From Pedobacter sp. D749 (GTDB lineage: Bacteria > Bacteroidota > Bacteroidia > Sphingobacteriales > Sphingobacteriaceae): a stretch of 64,000 bases of DNA. The stretch spans positions 4,650,001 through 4,714,000 of the forward strand of contig NZ_CP079218.1 in assembly GCF_019317285.1 (NCBI RefSeq). Direction: 5' to 3'. Below are positions 16,711 through 25,424 of the stretch, one piece after another. Positions within the stretch are counted from its first letter, which is position 1. Every line of letters begins with the position of its first letter. The notes below the pieces were generated by a model that was given only the letters and a program-made list of their open reading frames with translations, was not told the DNA's origin and searched no databases. The position numbers and the translations under genes are program-made.

Positions 16711-17892
16711 ATGTCATTAACGGATTTCTTTTCCCCAATAAACCCCGATAGTTTTACGCCAAAACAAGGATTTTTTACAAGTCAGCTGGGATTAAAAGCG
16801 CAGATTTACACCGAATCGTTTCCAGATTTTGAAGAACATACTTACGATCTGGCCATTTTTGGCGTACTGGATGGAAGAGGTGCCGTTAACAATGAAGGTT
16901 GTGCCCTGGCACCCGATTATTTCAGAGAGAAATTTTACAAACTTAATGAAGGCGCTTTTAGCAGTCGGATTGTCGATTTAGGTAATATTAAACACGGTGC
17001 AACCATTTCCGATACTTACATCGCCATCAAAATGGTGGTTTCAGAACTGATCAAAAAAGACATTATTCCCATCATTATTGGTGGCGGACAAGACTTAACC
17101 TATGGCCAATACCTGGGGTATGAAGATTTAGAGCAAAAAGTAGATCTCGTTATTATAGATAATCAATTTGATATTGGTGATGATGACAATGAGGGAATTG
17201 CTACCCGATCGGATTGTTATCTGAACAAAATTTTCTTACATCAACCCAATTACCTTTTCAATTTTAGTAATGTAGGCTATCAAACTTATTTTGTAAATCA
17301 AGAAAGTTTGAGTGTTATGGATAAATTATATTTTGATGTACATCGTTTGGGTGAGTTTGCCCAAGATATTACGTTAACGGAGCCCATTATCCGAAATGCA
17401 AACATGATAAGCTTTGATCTGAGTGCCATCCGCTCTGCCGATGCTGCAGCAAATGCGAACACCACGCCGAATGGTTTTGATGGCGAAGAAGCCTGTCGCA
17501 TTGCCCGCTATGCAGGCATGAATGATAAATTAACCTCAATCGGATTTTACGAGTTTAATCCTGCTTACGACAATAACGGACAAACAGCTTTCTTACTTGC
17601 CCAAATGGTATGGTATTTTGTGGAGGGCTACTACGCTCGTAAAAAGGATTTCCCGCTTACGCCTAAATCGCAGTTTATAATCTATCGAACCAGCTTAAAG
17701 GATGGTTCCGGAGAAATGATGTTTGTAAAAAGCAAAAAATCAGACCGTTGGTGGATGCAGGTACCTTATCCGTCTGGCCAAACTAAAAATGAACGTTACC
17801 ACCTTGTACCTTGCAGATATGATGATTACCAAACTGCTGTTAATGGTGAGATGCCCGATTTATGGTGGAGAACCTATCAAAAACTGAATTAA
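16711..17892 (+). CDS. Arginase-fold protein (formimidoylglutamase-like), metal site degenerate
   Basis: 393 aa with the ureohydrolase fold and a Bacteroidota-specific C-terminal extension. The three metal-ligand motifs are all altered. GGDH is GGGQD at 124-128. DAHxD is DNQFD at 150-154, with Gln for the bridging His. SxDxD is SFDLS at 234-238, with Ser for the second Asp. At least three of six usual manganese ligands are therefore missing, so normal arginase or HutG activity is doubtful even though the family is usually called formimidoylglutamase. The C-terminal part (WWMQVPYP, YHLVPCRYDDY) is well formed, so the gene looks maintained, not decaying. It is divergent from the epimerase gene. 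Confidence 0.8.
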   Translation: MSLTDFFSPINPDSFTPKQGFFTSQLGLKAQIYTESFPDFEEHTYDLAIFGVLDGRGAVNNEGCALAPDYFREKFYKLNEGAFSSRIVDLGNIKHGATISDTYIAIKMVVSELIKKDIIPIIIGGGQDLTYGQYLGYEDLEQKVDLVIIDNQFDIGDDDNEGIATRSDCYLNKIFLHQPNYLFNFSNVGYQTYFVNQESLSVMDKLYFDVHRLGEFAQDITLTEPIIRNANMISFDLSAIRSADAAANANTTPNGFDGEEACRIARYAGMNDKLTSIGFYEFNPAYDNNGQTAFLLAQMVWYFVEGYYARKKDFPLTPKSQFIIYRTSLKDGSGEMMFVKSKKSDRWWMQVPYPSGQTKNERYHLVPCRYDDYQTAVNGEMPDLWWRTYQKLN

Positions 17893-18029
17893 AATTCTAT
17901 GTAATTTCAAAGTAGAAGCTATGTAATTTCAAAGTTAGTATTGTGTTTTTTTATTTTTTGCCCGAAAACCAGCACAAAGGATTACAGTCTTATGAGCAGT
18001 CTATCATAATTTTACACAGCTATTTACGT

Positions 18030-18055
18030 TTTAGCCATACAGAATTCTATATTTG
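18030..18055 (+). promoter_or_regulatory. Probable promoter of the TlpA-like gene
   Basis: A full TATATTTG at 18048-18055 with a T-rich, poorly matching -33 region around 18029-18033. It predicts a leader of about 90 nt to the ATG at 18153. Confidence 0.45.
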
Positions 18056-18152
18056 AACAGGATTTAACCAACCTCATAAAAACATCATGATTTTCAAAAT
18101 CAAAAAGTAAAATCAACAAATCATGATAACTAATGAAAACAATTTTATACAG

Positions 18153-19298
18153 ATGAAAAAATTATTATTATCAGCAATGGCTTTATTGCCACTTGCAGCA
18201 TTGGCACAGAAGCCATTTACAGTTAATGGTGACATAAAGGGCCTAAAAACCGGAGATAAGGTTTACCTTATATATCAAACAGAAGGCAAAAGCATTACCG
18301 ACTCAGCAATTGTAGCAAATGGTGCTTTTGCTTTTAAAGGAACATTAGCCAGCCCTGCTCAGGGGAGTCTTTTCTTAAACAAAAATCCTTATGTTAATCG
18401 TCCGGCACAGGGTGAGAAACTAGATGCACTATCGCTATACGTAGAGCCAGGAAATATAAAGCTATCTGCAGCAGATTCATTAAAAAAAGCAACAATTACC
18501 GGTTCCGCTGTTAATGCTGATGCAGCTAAATTAAAAGCATTAACTAAACCTGTAGCAGATAAACTTGCTGCAATTAATGCAGAATATGCGGCTTATACAC
18601 CAGAGCAAAAACAAGATAAGGCTGTTATGGAGGCTTTAGGCGCTCGTTATGAAAAAGAAGCTGCAGGATTGACACCATTGTTATTGCAGTTTGCTAACAG
18701 CAACCCAAAATCATTTATAAGCTTAAATTCAATTAATGAGCTGGCTTCAGATCCAGATCAGGCGGCTGCAGCAGAGAAAACTTTTAATGCACTTTCACCT
18801 GAGCTTAAGGCAACTTACACGGGCAAAAAAATTGCTCAAATATTCGAAGCAGGAAGAAAAACAGCTATAGGTGTGATGGCTATGGATTTTACTCAGAATG
18901 ACCCTGATGGTAAACCCGTTAAATTATCTGATTTTAAAGGAAAATATGTACTGGTAGATTTCTGGGCTTCATGGTGTGGTCCATGCCGTCAGGAAAATCC
19001 AAATGTGGTAGTAGCTTACAACAAATTTAAAGATAAAGGCTTTACTGTTTTAGGCGTTTCTTTAGACCGTCCGGGCAAAAAAGATGCCTGGTTAAAAGCA
19101 ATTGCTGACGACAAATTAACATGGACACATGTTTCTGATTTAAAATTTTGGGATAACGAGGTAGCTCAAATGTATGGCATTCGCTCAATTCCAGCCAATT
19201 TCTTAATTGATCCAACAGGTAAAATTATTGCTAAAGGCTTAAGAGAACAAGCTTTACAAGATAAACTTCAAGAATTATTAGGAAGTAAATCGAAATAA
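18153..19298 (+). CDS. Secreted thioredoxin-like protein, DUF4369 plus TlpA/AhpC domain
   Basis: 381 aa. The start is taken at ATG 18153, because it gives a clean signal peptide (MKKLLLSAMALLPLAALAQ); an in-frame ATG 30 nt upstream would put polar residues ahead of it. Residues about 20-115 form a DUF4369 domain, a helical linker follows, and the C-terminal 135 residues are a thioredoxin fold with the redox pair Cys275 and Cys278 in WASWCGPC and the cis-proline loop RSIPANFLID. It acts in the periplasm as a thiol-disulfide reductase. Monocistronic. Confidence 0.9.
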   Translation: MKKLLLSAMALLPLAALAQKPFTVNGDIKGLKTGDKVYLIYQTEGKSITDSAIVANGAFAFKGTLASPAQGSLFLNKNPYVNRPAQGEKLDALSLYVEPGNIKLSAADSLKKATITGSAVNADAAKLKALTKPVADKLAAINAEYAAYTPEQKQDKAVMEALGARYEKEAAGLTPLLLQFANSNPKSFISLNSINELASDPDQAAAAEKTFNALSPELKATYTGKKIAQIFEAGRKTAIGVMAMDFTQNDPDGKPVKLSDFKGKYVLVDFWASWCGPCRQENPNVVVAYNKFKDKGFTVLGVSLDRPGKKDAWLKAIADDKLTWTHVSDLKFWDNEVAQMYGIRSIPANFLIDPTGKIIAKGLREQALQDKLQELLGSKSK

Positions 19299-19309
19299 AA
19301 AAGCATTCA

Positions 19310-19350
19310 AACAAAGAAAGTCCCAATTTTTAGTTGGGACTTTCTTTGTT
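19310..19350. terminator. Bidirectional terminator
   Basis: A perfect 17-bp stem, AACAAAGAAAGTCCCAA (19310-19326) with its complement at 19334-19350. It serves the thioredoxin gene on the plus strand and the SMI1-like gene on the minus strand. Confidence 0.92.
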
Positions 19351-19363
19351 ATAGGAAAACTTA

Positions 19364-19869
19364 TTAAGCAGATTTTAAGAAATCCAATACGTTAATGAAA
19401 TAATTTTCAAGTCCCTGGTAAGGGTCTTCTCCAGGAATCCACGATGCGAATTTCCAGTATTCCCAATCTGTATTTTCGATTATCGGTGGGATTAAAAGGA
19501 AATATTGTTCTTCCGTCAGGCCACCGATTACAATACTTCTAGCCAGTTTAATTCCTACATCGAGCAATTCTATATGCTCAGTCCAGATTTCGATTAGCTG
19601 TGGGTCAACATCTTTTAGAAATGCTACATCACTTATCTTGGAAAACGATGGATCACGTTTTCATTTGGTGTAGTAAATCCATTGGTAATCAACAGAAATT
19701 CTTTATAATCCGCTGGAAGCGTTACTCCCAGCCTTATTTCAGCTTCTTGTATTTCGGCTGAGGTGGCGGGTTGATTGCCCAGCCATTTTGTTTCAGTCTG
19801 CTCAGTTGTAAAACTAAATTCTCCTTGTTTAATCGACGTTTCGGAAATCTTCTTAAGTATTTTCTTCAA
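19364..19869 (-). pseudogene. SMI1/KNR4-family gene, frameshifted
   Basis: The N-terminal 78 residues (19869-19633) contain the SMI1/KNR4 signature ATSAEIQEAEIRLGVTLPADY and FLLITNGF. The frame then stops, but the next frame continues seamlessly as ISDVAFLKDVDPQLIEIW and runs to 19364. Restoring one base in the A4 run at 19642-19645 (T run on the coding strand) would give an intact protein of about 168 aa with HRFSKISDV across the join. SMI1/KNR4 proteins often act as immunity proteins against polymorphic toxins. The break is either a real recent mutation or a sequencing error. It lies 11 nt from the purD stop. Confidence 0.82.
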
Positions 19870-19880
19870 CTTATAATCTT

Positions 19881-21152
19881 TTAAATCAAGTCAAACCCGA
19901 TATCTTCCCTGAAATATTTCCCGTCGAAATAAATTCTCCCAGCATCAGCAGTTGCCGATTGTAAAGCAGTAAACAAATCTTTTTGCAGACTGGTAATCGC
20001 AATTACCCTTCCTCCATTTGTTTTTACCACATCATTTTCTAATAACGTACCGGCATGAAATGCATTAGAATGACGTAGGTTCTCGATGCCCGAAATGGCT
20101 TTACCTTTCAGGTAATCGCCTGGATAACCACCTGCCACAATCATTACAGTAGCGGCCGTTTGCTCAGAAATAACCAGATTAACCTGGTTTAATTGTTTAT
20201 TGGCTGTAGCTAAAAATAGCTCTACCAAGTCGTTTTCAACTCTGGGTATCACACTCTCTGTTTCAGGATCGCCCATACGTGCATTGTACTCAATTACAAA
20301 AGGCTCCTCTCCTACTTTAATCAGTCCGAAAAAGATAAAACCTGTATAATCGATATTATCTTTCTTTAAACCATCAACCGTTGGTTTAATAATGCGTTCT
20401 TCTACTTTAGCCAAAAATTCTGGTGTGGCAAAAGGAACAGGAGAAACCGAGCCCATACCACCAGTATTTAAACCAGTATCGCCCTGGCCAATCCTCTTAT
20501 AATCTTTAGCAGAAGGCAGTGTAATATAATTTTCACCATCAGTTAAAATAAATACCGAAAGTTCTATCCCGCTTAAAAATTCTTCAATGACTACCGTTGC
20601 CCCAGCTGCACCAAATTTACCGCCAAGCATCAGTTTTAATTCTTCCTGAGCTTCGATGGTTTCAGTGCAGATTAACACCCCTTTACCAGCTGCCAAACCA
20701 TCTGCCTTTAAAACTACCGGTAAAGCATGGTTTTGCAGATAAGCCAAACCATCTTCCAAAGTTTCGGGCGTAAAAGATTTTGAAGCCGCAGTAGGAATAC
20801 CATGGCGCTCCATAAACTGTTTAGAGAAATCTTTGCTTCCTTCTAAAATGGCGCCCTCTTTTTTAGGTCCGATAACAGGAATGTGTGCAATGGCTTTGTC
20901 GGCAAGGAAAAAGTCATGAATACCATTTACCAGCGGTTCTTCAGGGCCTACTACAACAAGTCCGATGTTTTCGGTAAGCACTACTTTTTTAATGGCATCA
21001 AAATCGTTTACATTGATGTTGATGTTTGTGCCATAAGCCCCTGTACCACCGTTACCTGGAGCAATAATTAGTTTATCGCAGTGCGAAGACTGGCTCATTT
21101 TCCAAGCGAATGCGCTTTCTCTGCCGCCTGAACCTAAAAGTAAGATATTCAT
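19881..21152 (-). CDS. purD: Phosphoribosylamine-glycine ligase
   Basis: 423 aa, ATP-grasp enzyme of purine synthesis joining phosphoribosylamine and glycine. It begins MNILLLGSGGRESAFAW, with Ser in place of the usual His of GGREHA. Other signatures are LKADGLAAGKGV, IEEFLSGIELSVF, GDTGLNTGGMGS and EYNARMGDPE. Length is normal. TATCTTTG ends exactly 5 nt before the ATG, so the gene probably has its own leaderless transcript even though it lies downstream of a same-strand cluster. Confidence 0.96.
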   Translation of the reverse strand: MNILLLGSGGRESAFAWKMSQSSHCDKLIIAPGNGGTGAYGTNININVNDFDAIKKVVLTENIGLVVVGPEEPLVNGIHDFFLADKAIAHIPVIGPKKEGAILEGSKDFSKQFMERHGIPTAASKSFTPETLEDGLAYLQNHALPVVLKADGLAAGKGVLICTETIEAQEELKLMLGGKFGAAGATVVIEEFLSGIELSVFILTDGENYITLPSAKDYKRIGQGDTGLNTGGMGSVSPVPFATPEFLAKVEERIIKPTVDGLKKDNIDYTGFIFFGLIKVGEEPFVIEYNARMGDPETESVIPRVENDLVELFLATANKQLNQVNLVISEQTAATVMIVAGGYPGDYLKGKAISGIENLRHSNAFHAGTLLENDVVKTNGGRVIAITSLQKDLFTALQSATADAGRIYFDGKYFREDIGFDLI

Positions 21153-21157
21153 ATCGG

Positions 21158-21165
21158 CAAAGATA
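21158..21165 (-). promoter_or_regulatory. -7 element placed 5 nt from the purD start
   Basis: TATCTTTG on the minus strand, then CCGAT and ATG. Initiation 4-6 nt beyond the element would fall at the start codon. Confidence 0.55.
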
Positions 21166-21236
21166 ATATTTTACCATCAAGTAGCCCAGTATGAAGAGGT
21201 AAGACTTTACGATAAAGCACTTTTGCTTTAAACTGT

Positions 21237-21644
21237 TCAGTATTTAAAAAAAATGAAGAGGAATACGAAACTAAAATATGCCCAAAGAATAGAAAACATG
21301 GCGTGGACGGTGGTTTCGAATAGCTTACCTTTCCATAAGTCCTTGGAATAAACAAAGAATTGAATAAAGAATCTCGTAATCCAAAATAAACCCAAACCGA
21401 GCGATATTTTTCTTCCAAGATCGGTATATATTAATTCGTTTGATGAGGTTAAACAGAGTAGTCCCATTAGGAATACGGTAAGGGCAACAAAAAATGTATG
21501 CACCAACATCATCTGCCTATTTATTAAACTCAGTAATTTAAGTTCAGTTTGCCAATTAAAATATTTCGGGAAAATGACGTGAATGAGTGCTAATGCAACC
21601 AGAACAACACCAACTATTAATAAGTGTATCTGCATTAAGGGCAA
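21237..21644 (-). CDS. Four-helix membrane protein, unknown function
   Basis: 135 aa with four hydrophobic helices (about 5-25, 45-68, 78-98, 110-132). No catalytic motif is seen; it resembles small uncharacterised Bacteroidota membrane proteins. Its start overlaps the end of the methyltransferase gene by 10 nt, so it is the last gene of the cluster that begins with the SDR gene. Confidence 0.7.
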   Translation of the reverse strand: MPLMQIHLLIVGVVLVALALIHVIFPKYFNWQTELKLLSLINRQMMLVHTFFVALTVFLMGLLCLTSSNELIYTDLGRKISLGLGLFWITRFFIQFFVYSKDLWKGKLFETTVHAMFSILWAYFSFVFLFIFFKY

Positions 21645-22387
21645 CAGTTAAAAATAGACATAAATGGGGTGAGTTTAGTTTCAGAGAACGAAGAAAAACC
21701 TGCCGCTTTAAATGCTTTTTGCCAAATCCCCCTTGAGAAAAAATGAGTAAAACCTATAGAAAAAGCCATAAAATTGGGCAAATCACGTAAATGTTCTACC
21801 ATAACTATCTTGCCCGTTGGTTTGCATAGCCTATAACATTCTTTTAAAAAAACAATCTTCTCTTGTTGAGATCTTATTTCATGCGCTGCCAACAACAGAA
21901 ATATGATATCGACGGATTTATCGGACAAAGGAATCAAATCCGTTGTGATCTGCTTTGTATCAGGAAATAGTAAACTTACTTTTCTCGCTCTGGTTATTGC
22001 CTTTTCGGTATGCTTTTCTGGATTGTAAAAATCGAAAACTTTTAAAGTTGCTTGCGGAAAATAATCTTTTAGAATGAAACTCGTTTCATCGAACCCGGCG
22101 TTAATATTTAAGATTAAATCTGGACTGGAATTGGAAATACCTATTTTCTTTAGCCAATCGAAATTATAATATCCAGAAAAATCGTAAACATATGCAGATA
22201 CGATTAATGGAATTAAAAGACCGTAAAGAAAAGCTAAAATGATTATCCAAAATAAGACAACAGGCCATGGTATTAATATTTGACTAATTATCACTAACAA
22301 TAAAGCAACAAAACCAAATAGGTAAAAATGCCGGTTAAAACTTAAAATGTTTAACATACCCTGAAATTTTCTTCTTTTTACTTCCAT
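21635..22387 (-). CDS. Membrane-anchored SAM-dependent methyltransferase-like protein
   Basis: 250 aa. Two hydrophobic helices (about 17-70) precede a class I methyltransferase domain. The SAM motif is loosely kept (LILNINAGFDETSF in place of a glycine-rich loop), followed by an acidic end of strand 2 (KVFDFYNPE), the DIIFLLLAAHEIR strand and GKIVMVEHLRDLPNF, typical of UbiE/Methyltransf_11 proteins. The substrate is probably a lipid or membrane-associated compound. It overlaps both neighbours by 10 nt. Confidence 0.72.
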   Translation of the reverse strand: MEVKRRKFQGMLNILSFNRHFYLFGFVALLLVIISQILIPWPVVLFWIIILAFLYGLLIPLIVSAYVYDFSGYYNFDWLKKIGISNSSPDLILNINAGFDETSFILKDYFPQATLKVFDFYNPEKHTEKAITRARKVSLLFPDTKQITTDLIPLSDKSVDIIFLLLAAHEIRSQQEKIVFLKECYRLCKPTGKIVMVEHLRDLPNFMAFSIGFTHFFSRGIWQKAFKAAGFSSFSETKLTPFMSIFNCCP

Positions 22388-23115
22388 TTTTCAATTTTTC
22401 CGCTCTTCCAATAATAAGGAATATTTTGAATGTCAAAGGCATTTGCCAAAATCGGATCTTTTAGATTCAAAGAATTTAAAAACCCAAAGTTATAATTGAC
22501 AATTTTAATCGGGGCTGGTTGCCAGTTCTGCCTAACGCCCTCTATAATTAAAACTTCTTTGTTTTTTTTATTGTAGGTAAAAGTAAAGGGTAAAGGCCCG
22601 GCAAATCTTCTGGCTTCCTTCCAATCGGCAAATGGCGAATTTTCGGGCAAAGCAACTTTAGGATCTGTTTTATCTATTATGATTTTAAAATTAGACTTGG
22701 TGGAAGTAATTTCTTTAATATTTTCTCTGTCAATTATTGTAATATCCGTCGTGGTATAATTATAATGTGTAAAAATATTACCCATAAACTCCATTTTCTT
22801 TTTATTTGTTTCTGATTTTAAAATATAGAGACCACGCAGACTTTTACCCGCTTTGTTTGTATAACGCACAAATACTCGGTATCCAATAAGAAAAAAATCG
22901 TTACCCATAAATTGGGGGAAGACTTTGGGCCTCAAATTTTTGGTCTGAACCATTGCTATGGCAAGGAAAGCCCATTTATCTTCAAAGGTATCCAATGTTA
23001 AGCATTCCGGAATAAGAGGTTCTAGCGCTGCTTTTGGGACAGCAAACGTTAATACAAGGGAATTTTCAAAAAATGCATCGACTGCAAAGGGGTGGTTTTT
23101 AAGAAATGAGAACAT
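22378..23115 (-). CDS. DUF2071 domain-containing protein
   Basis: 245 aa with the DUF2071 pattern: LVLTFAVPKAALEPLIPECLTLDTF near the N-terminus, WAFLAIAMVQ, FLIGYRVFVRY and RGLYILKSETN. The family is related to acetoacetate-decarboxylase-like folds; its function is unknown. It starts 13 nt after the DoxX-like gene and overlaps the methyltransferase gene. Confidence 0.82.
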   Translation of the reverse strand: MFSFLKNHPFAVDAFFENSLVLTFAVPKAALEPLIPECLTLDTFEDKWAFLAIAMVQTKNLRPKVFPQFMGNDFFLIGYRVFVRYTNKAGKSLRGLYILKSETNKKKMEFMGNIFTHYNYTTTDITIIDRENIKEITSTKSNFKIIIDKTDPKVALPENSPFADWKEARRFAGPLPFTFTYNKKNKEVLIIEGVRQNWQPAPIKIVNYNFGFLNSLNLKDPILANAFDIQNIPYYWKSGKIEKWK

Positions 23116-23128
23116 GCTGCTTGCTGTA

Positions 23129-23524
23129 TTATTTTTTGTTTAAATAAAACCCATTGATAAAAACAATCAGAATAAATATAAATGCAAAAAGTGAATTAAA
23201 TTTCCCCCAAAGCAATAAATCTGGCGCAAAAATAAATTCGATAACATTCATTGTGGCAATTACTACAATCTGAACAATAGCATTTAGCCTGGTTTTGAAA
23301 CGACTTAAAATCCAGATAGCCATCACAATTTCTGATATGCCGATAAGAATTGTTAAGCTATGGCTATAGGTGGAGGTTAAAATCCTGGCAACAATCTGTT
23401 CATGGCGAGGAACAAGGCCTAATACCTTACAAAACAATCCATTTGCAAGCCAAACTAATGCGATAAACCAAATAAGTATTTTTCTAATTAATAATTGGTT
23501 TTTGCAATTGATTACGGTTACCAT
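23129..23524 (-). CDS. DoxX-like membrane protein
   Basis: 131 aa, four membrane helices. WFIALVWLANGLFCKVLGLVPRHEQIV followed by ILIGISEIVMAIWIL is the DoxX-like pattern. Partners and reaction are unknown. It is 6 nt downstream of the SDR gene and 13 nt upstream of DUF2071. Confidence 0.78.
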   Translation of the reverse strand: MVTVINCKNQLLIRKILIWFIALVWLANGLFCKVLGLVPRHEQIVARILTSTYSHSLTILIGISEIVMAIWILSRFKTRLNAIVQIVVIATMNVIEFIFAPDLLLWGKFNSLFAFIFILIVFINGFYLNKK

Positions 23525-23530
23525 ATTGCA

Positions 23531-24406
23531 TTATTTAGCGCTCCGCGTCATTTGCTCAAGCATATCCCACATTTCGTTCGGGATGGCTTCCAAACCATTC
23601 ATCTGGCCTGCCCCCTGCAACCATTCGCCGCCATCAATGGTAATTACTTCTCCGTTAATGTAGCCTGAAAAATCGCTTACCAGAAACGCCGCTAAATTGG
23701 CGAGTTCCTGATGATCGCCAACTCTTTTTAACGGGACACGGTTTTTAAAGTCGAATTTTTTGGCTAAATCACCAGGCAATAAACGCTCCCATGCGCCTTT
23801 GGTTGGAAACGGGCCTGGAGCAATAGCATTGGTACGAATACCATATTTACCCCACTCTACGGCCAAAGATCTTGTTAGTGCTAAAACACCACCTTTTGCA
23901 CAAGCCGATGGTACCACATAGGCTGAACCTGTAAAAGCGTAAGTGGTAATGATATTTAAAACTGTTGCAGCTTGTTTTTCCTTAATCCAGTGTTTACCAA
24001 AGGTAAGTGTACAGTTAACCGTTCCTTTTAAAACGATATCGATAATGGATGAAAAGGCATTTGCGGATAACCGTTCTGTTGGTGAGATAAAATTACCCGC
24101 AGCATTGTTCAATAATACATCAACCGAGCCAAATCTTTCTAAAGTTTTGGCCAATACGTTTTCTACCTGTTCAACCTCCCTCACATCGCAGGCTACAGCC
24201 AATACTTTGCCGCCGGTTTTTTCTTCCATTTCGTCGGCAGTTTTTTGTAATACATCCTGCTTACGGCTGGTGATCACTAAATTAGCACCTAACTTCAAAA
24301 AATAAACGCCCATCGCTTTCCCAAGTCCCGTTCCTCCACCTGTAATTACAATGGTTTTTCCTTTTAAAGCATCTTCTCTGAGCATGGGTGAATTATAATT
24401 GAACAT
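23531..24406 (-). CDS. SDR oxidoreductase, 2,4-dienoyl-CoA reductase-like
   Basis: 291 aa. Cofactor motif GGGTGLG at about 23-29; LLNNAAGNF at about 100-108; GYINGEVITIDGGEWL near the C-terminus. The usual catalytic Tyr of YxxxK is replaced (SACAKGG), as in 2,4-dienoyl-CoA reductases, which reduce dienoyl-CoA during breakdown of unsaturated fatty acids. The nearby enoyl-CoA hydratase gene supports this reading. First gene of a tightly packed minus-strand cluster. Confidence 0.82.
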   Translation of the reverse strand: MFNYNSPMLREDALKGKTIVITGGGTGLGKAMGVYFLKLGANLVITSRKQDVLQKTADEMEEKTGGKVLAVACDVREVEQVENVLAKTLERFGSVDVLLNNAAGNFISPTERLSANAFSSIIDIVLKGTVNCTLTFGKHWIKEKQAATVLNIITTYAFTGSAYVVPSACAKGGVLALTRSLAVEWGKYGIRTNAIAPGPFPTKGAWERLLPGDLAKKFDFKNRVPLKRVGDHQELANLAAFLVSDFSGYINGEVITIDGGEWLQGAGQMNGLEAIPNEMWDMLEQMTRSAK

Positions 24407-24418
24407 AATATTTGGTTA

Positions 24419-24543
24419 AACTGGTTAATTGTTTAGATTGTTTTATTGCTATATTGCCGGGAATGGTTAATCGGTTAATTGTTGTGATTGGCTAACTGTA
24501 GAAGTTCGTAAATTGCTAACTGGAAACCGACAACTGCAAACTG
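24419..24543. repeat. Quasi-repetitive spacer of short words
   Basis: GGTTAATTG-like and AACTG-like words recur irregularly: GGTTAATTG twice, GCTAACTG twice, GACAACTGCAAACTG. The same vocabulary appears at 61007-61150. No ORF or strong hairpin. Confidence 0.5.
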
Positions 24544-24544
24544 A

Positions 24545-25306
24545 TTACTTTCTCTGCAGGTTAGCTAAAATTGTTTTTAATATATGGCGCGTTGCAGGCG
24601 ACCACCACTGTGCCAACATTTTCTCCAGCGTAGCCGATTGATCAGCAGATACCGCAGCAATGAGTTCTTCGCGAATATTCACTTTACTTTGCGACCAGGT
24701 ATTACTTTCGAGCTCCATGTATTTTTTAATCTTGCGCTCGGCAGCCGTTAACAAACTTTCATTTTTAACCAGTTCATCAACCAAACCGACTTTTAAAGCT
24801 TCTTCGGGACTGTAAAGTTTACCCGAAAGCAAACTACGGCTTGCTTCAGCTTTACCTAACCAAAAGGCATACAACTGAAAGATACTATTCGGCACAATAA
24901 TACCTACCGGAACCTCATTAAGCCCAATAATATATTGTCCTTCTGCCATTACCCGGTAATCGCAGGCTAATGCCATTACACATCCGCCAGCCGGGTTATG
25001 GCCACTAATTGCGGCTACCATTGGTTTTTTAAACGAAACCATATTGGCAGTAAAGCCCAGAAACAATTGCCAGAAAGATTTAGCCTCCTCTTCGTTATAG
25101 TTATAAAGTTCTACCAAATCCAATCCTGCAGAAAAGAACGGCGCTGTACCGGTTAAAATTACACCGCCAATGTTATCATCCGCAGAAATATTTTTAAGCA
25201 TATCATCAAGCTCGGTAATCAACTCGCGGTTTAAGGCATTCGATTTCCCTCTATCTAATGTGATGGTTGCCAGGCGATCTTTTACACTTACTTTTATTGT
25301 ATTCAT
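24545..25306 (-). CDS. Enoyl-CoA hydratase/isomerase family protein
   Basis: 253 aa crotonase fold. The oxyanion-hole segments are ILTGTAPFFSAGLDLVEL (about 50-67) and AISGHNPAGGCVMALACDYR (about 103-122). The second catalytic Glu of classical hydratases is not obvious (GLNEVPVGI keeps one acidic residue), so isomerase or another crotonase reaction is possible. Probably fatty-acid oxidation together with the dienoyl-CoA-reductase-like SDR 140 nt downstream. Confidence 0.85.
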   Translation of the reverse strand: MNTIKVSVKDRLATITLDRGKSNALNRELITELDDMLKNISADDNIGGVILTGTAPFFSAGLDLVELYNYNEEEAKSFWQLFLGFTANMVSFKKPMVAAISGHNPAGGCVMALACDYRVMAEGQYIIGLNEVPVGIIVPNSIFQLYAFWLGKAEASRSLLSGKLYSPEEALKVGLVDELVKNESLLTAAERKIKKYMELESNTWSQSKVNIREELIAAVSADQSATLEKMLAQWWSPATRHILKTILANLQRK

Positions 25307-25424
25307 ATTTAAATAGTATCAAGATTTGAATATTCAGTATCAAGGTTTAAGTATCGGGTATCAAGATAAATATACCGCAGCATAAGCTATGCATGCATAC
25401 TAATTCAAATTTATCTTTTTTTAT

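Noticed and set aside
19364..19869. Immunity gene of a polymorphic toxin system
   Set aside because: The SMI1-like gene has no toxin or secretion gene nearby and is frameshifted; only the family is reported.
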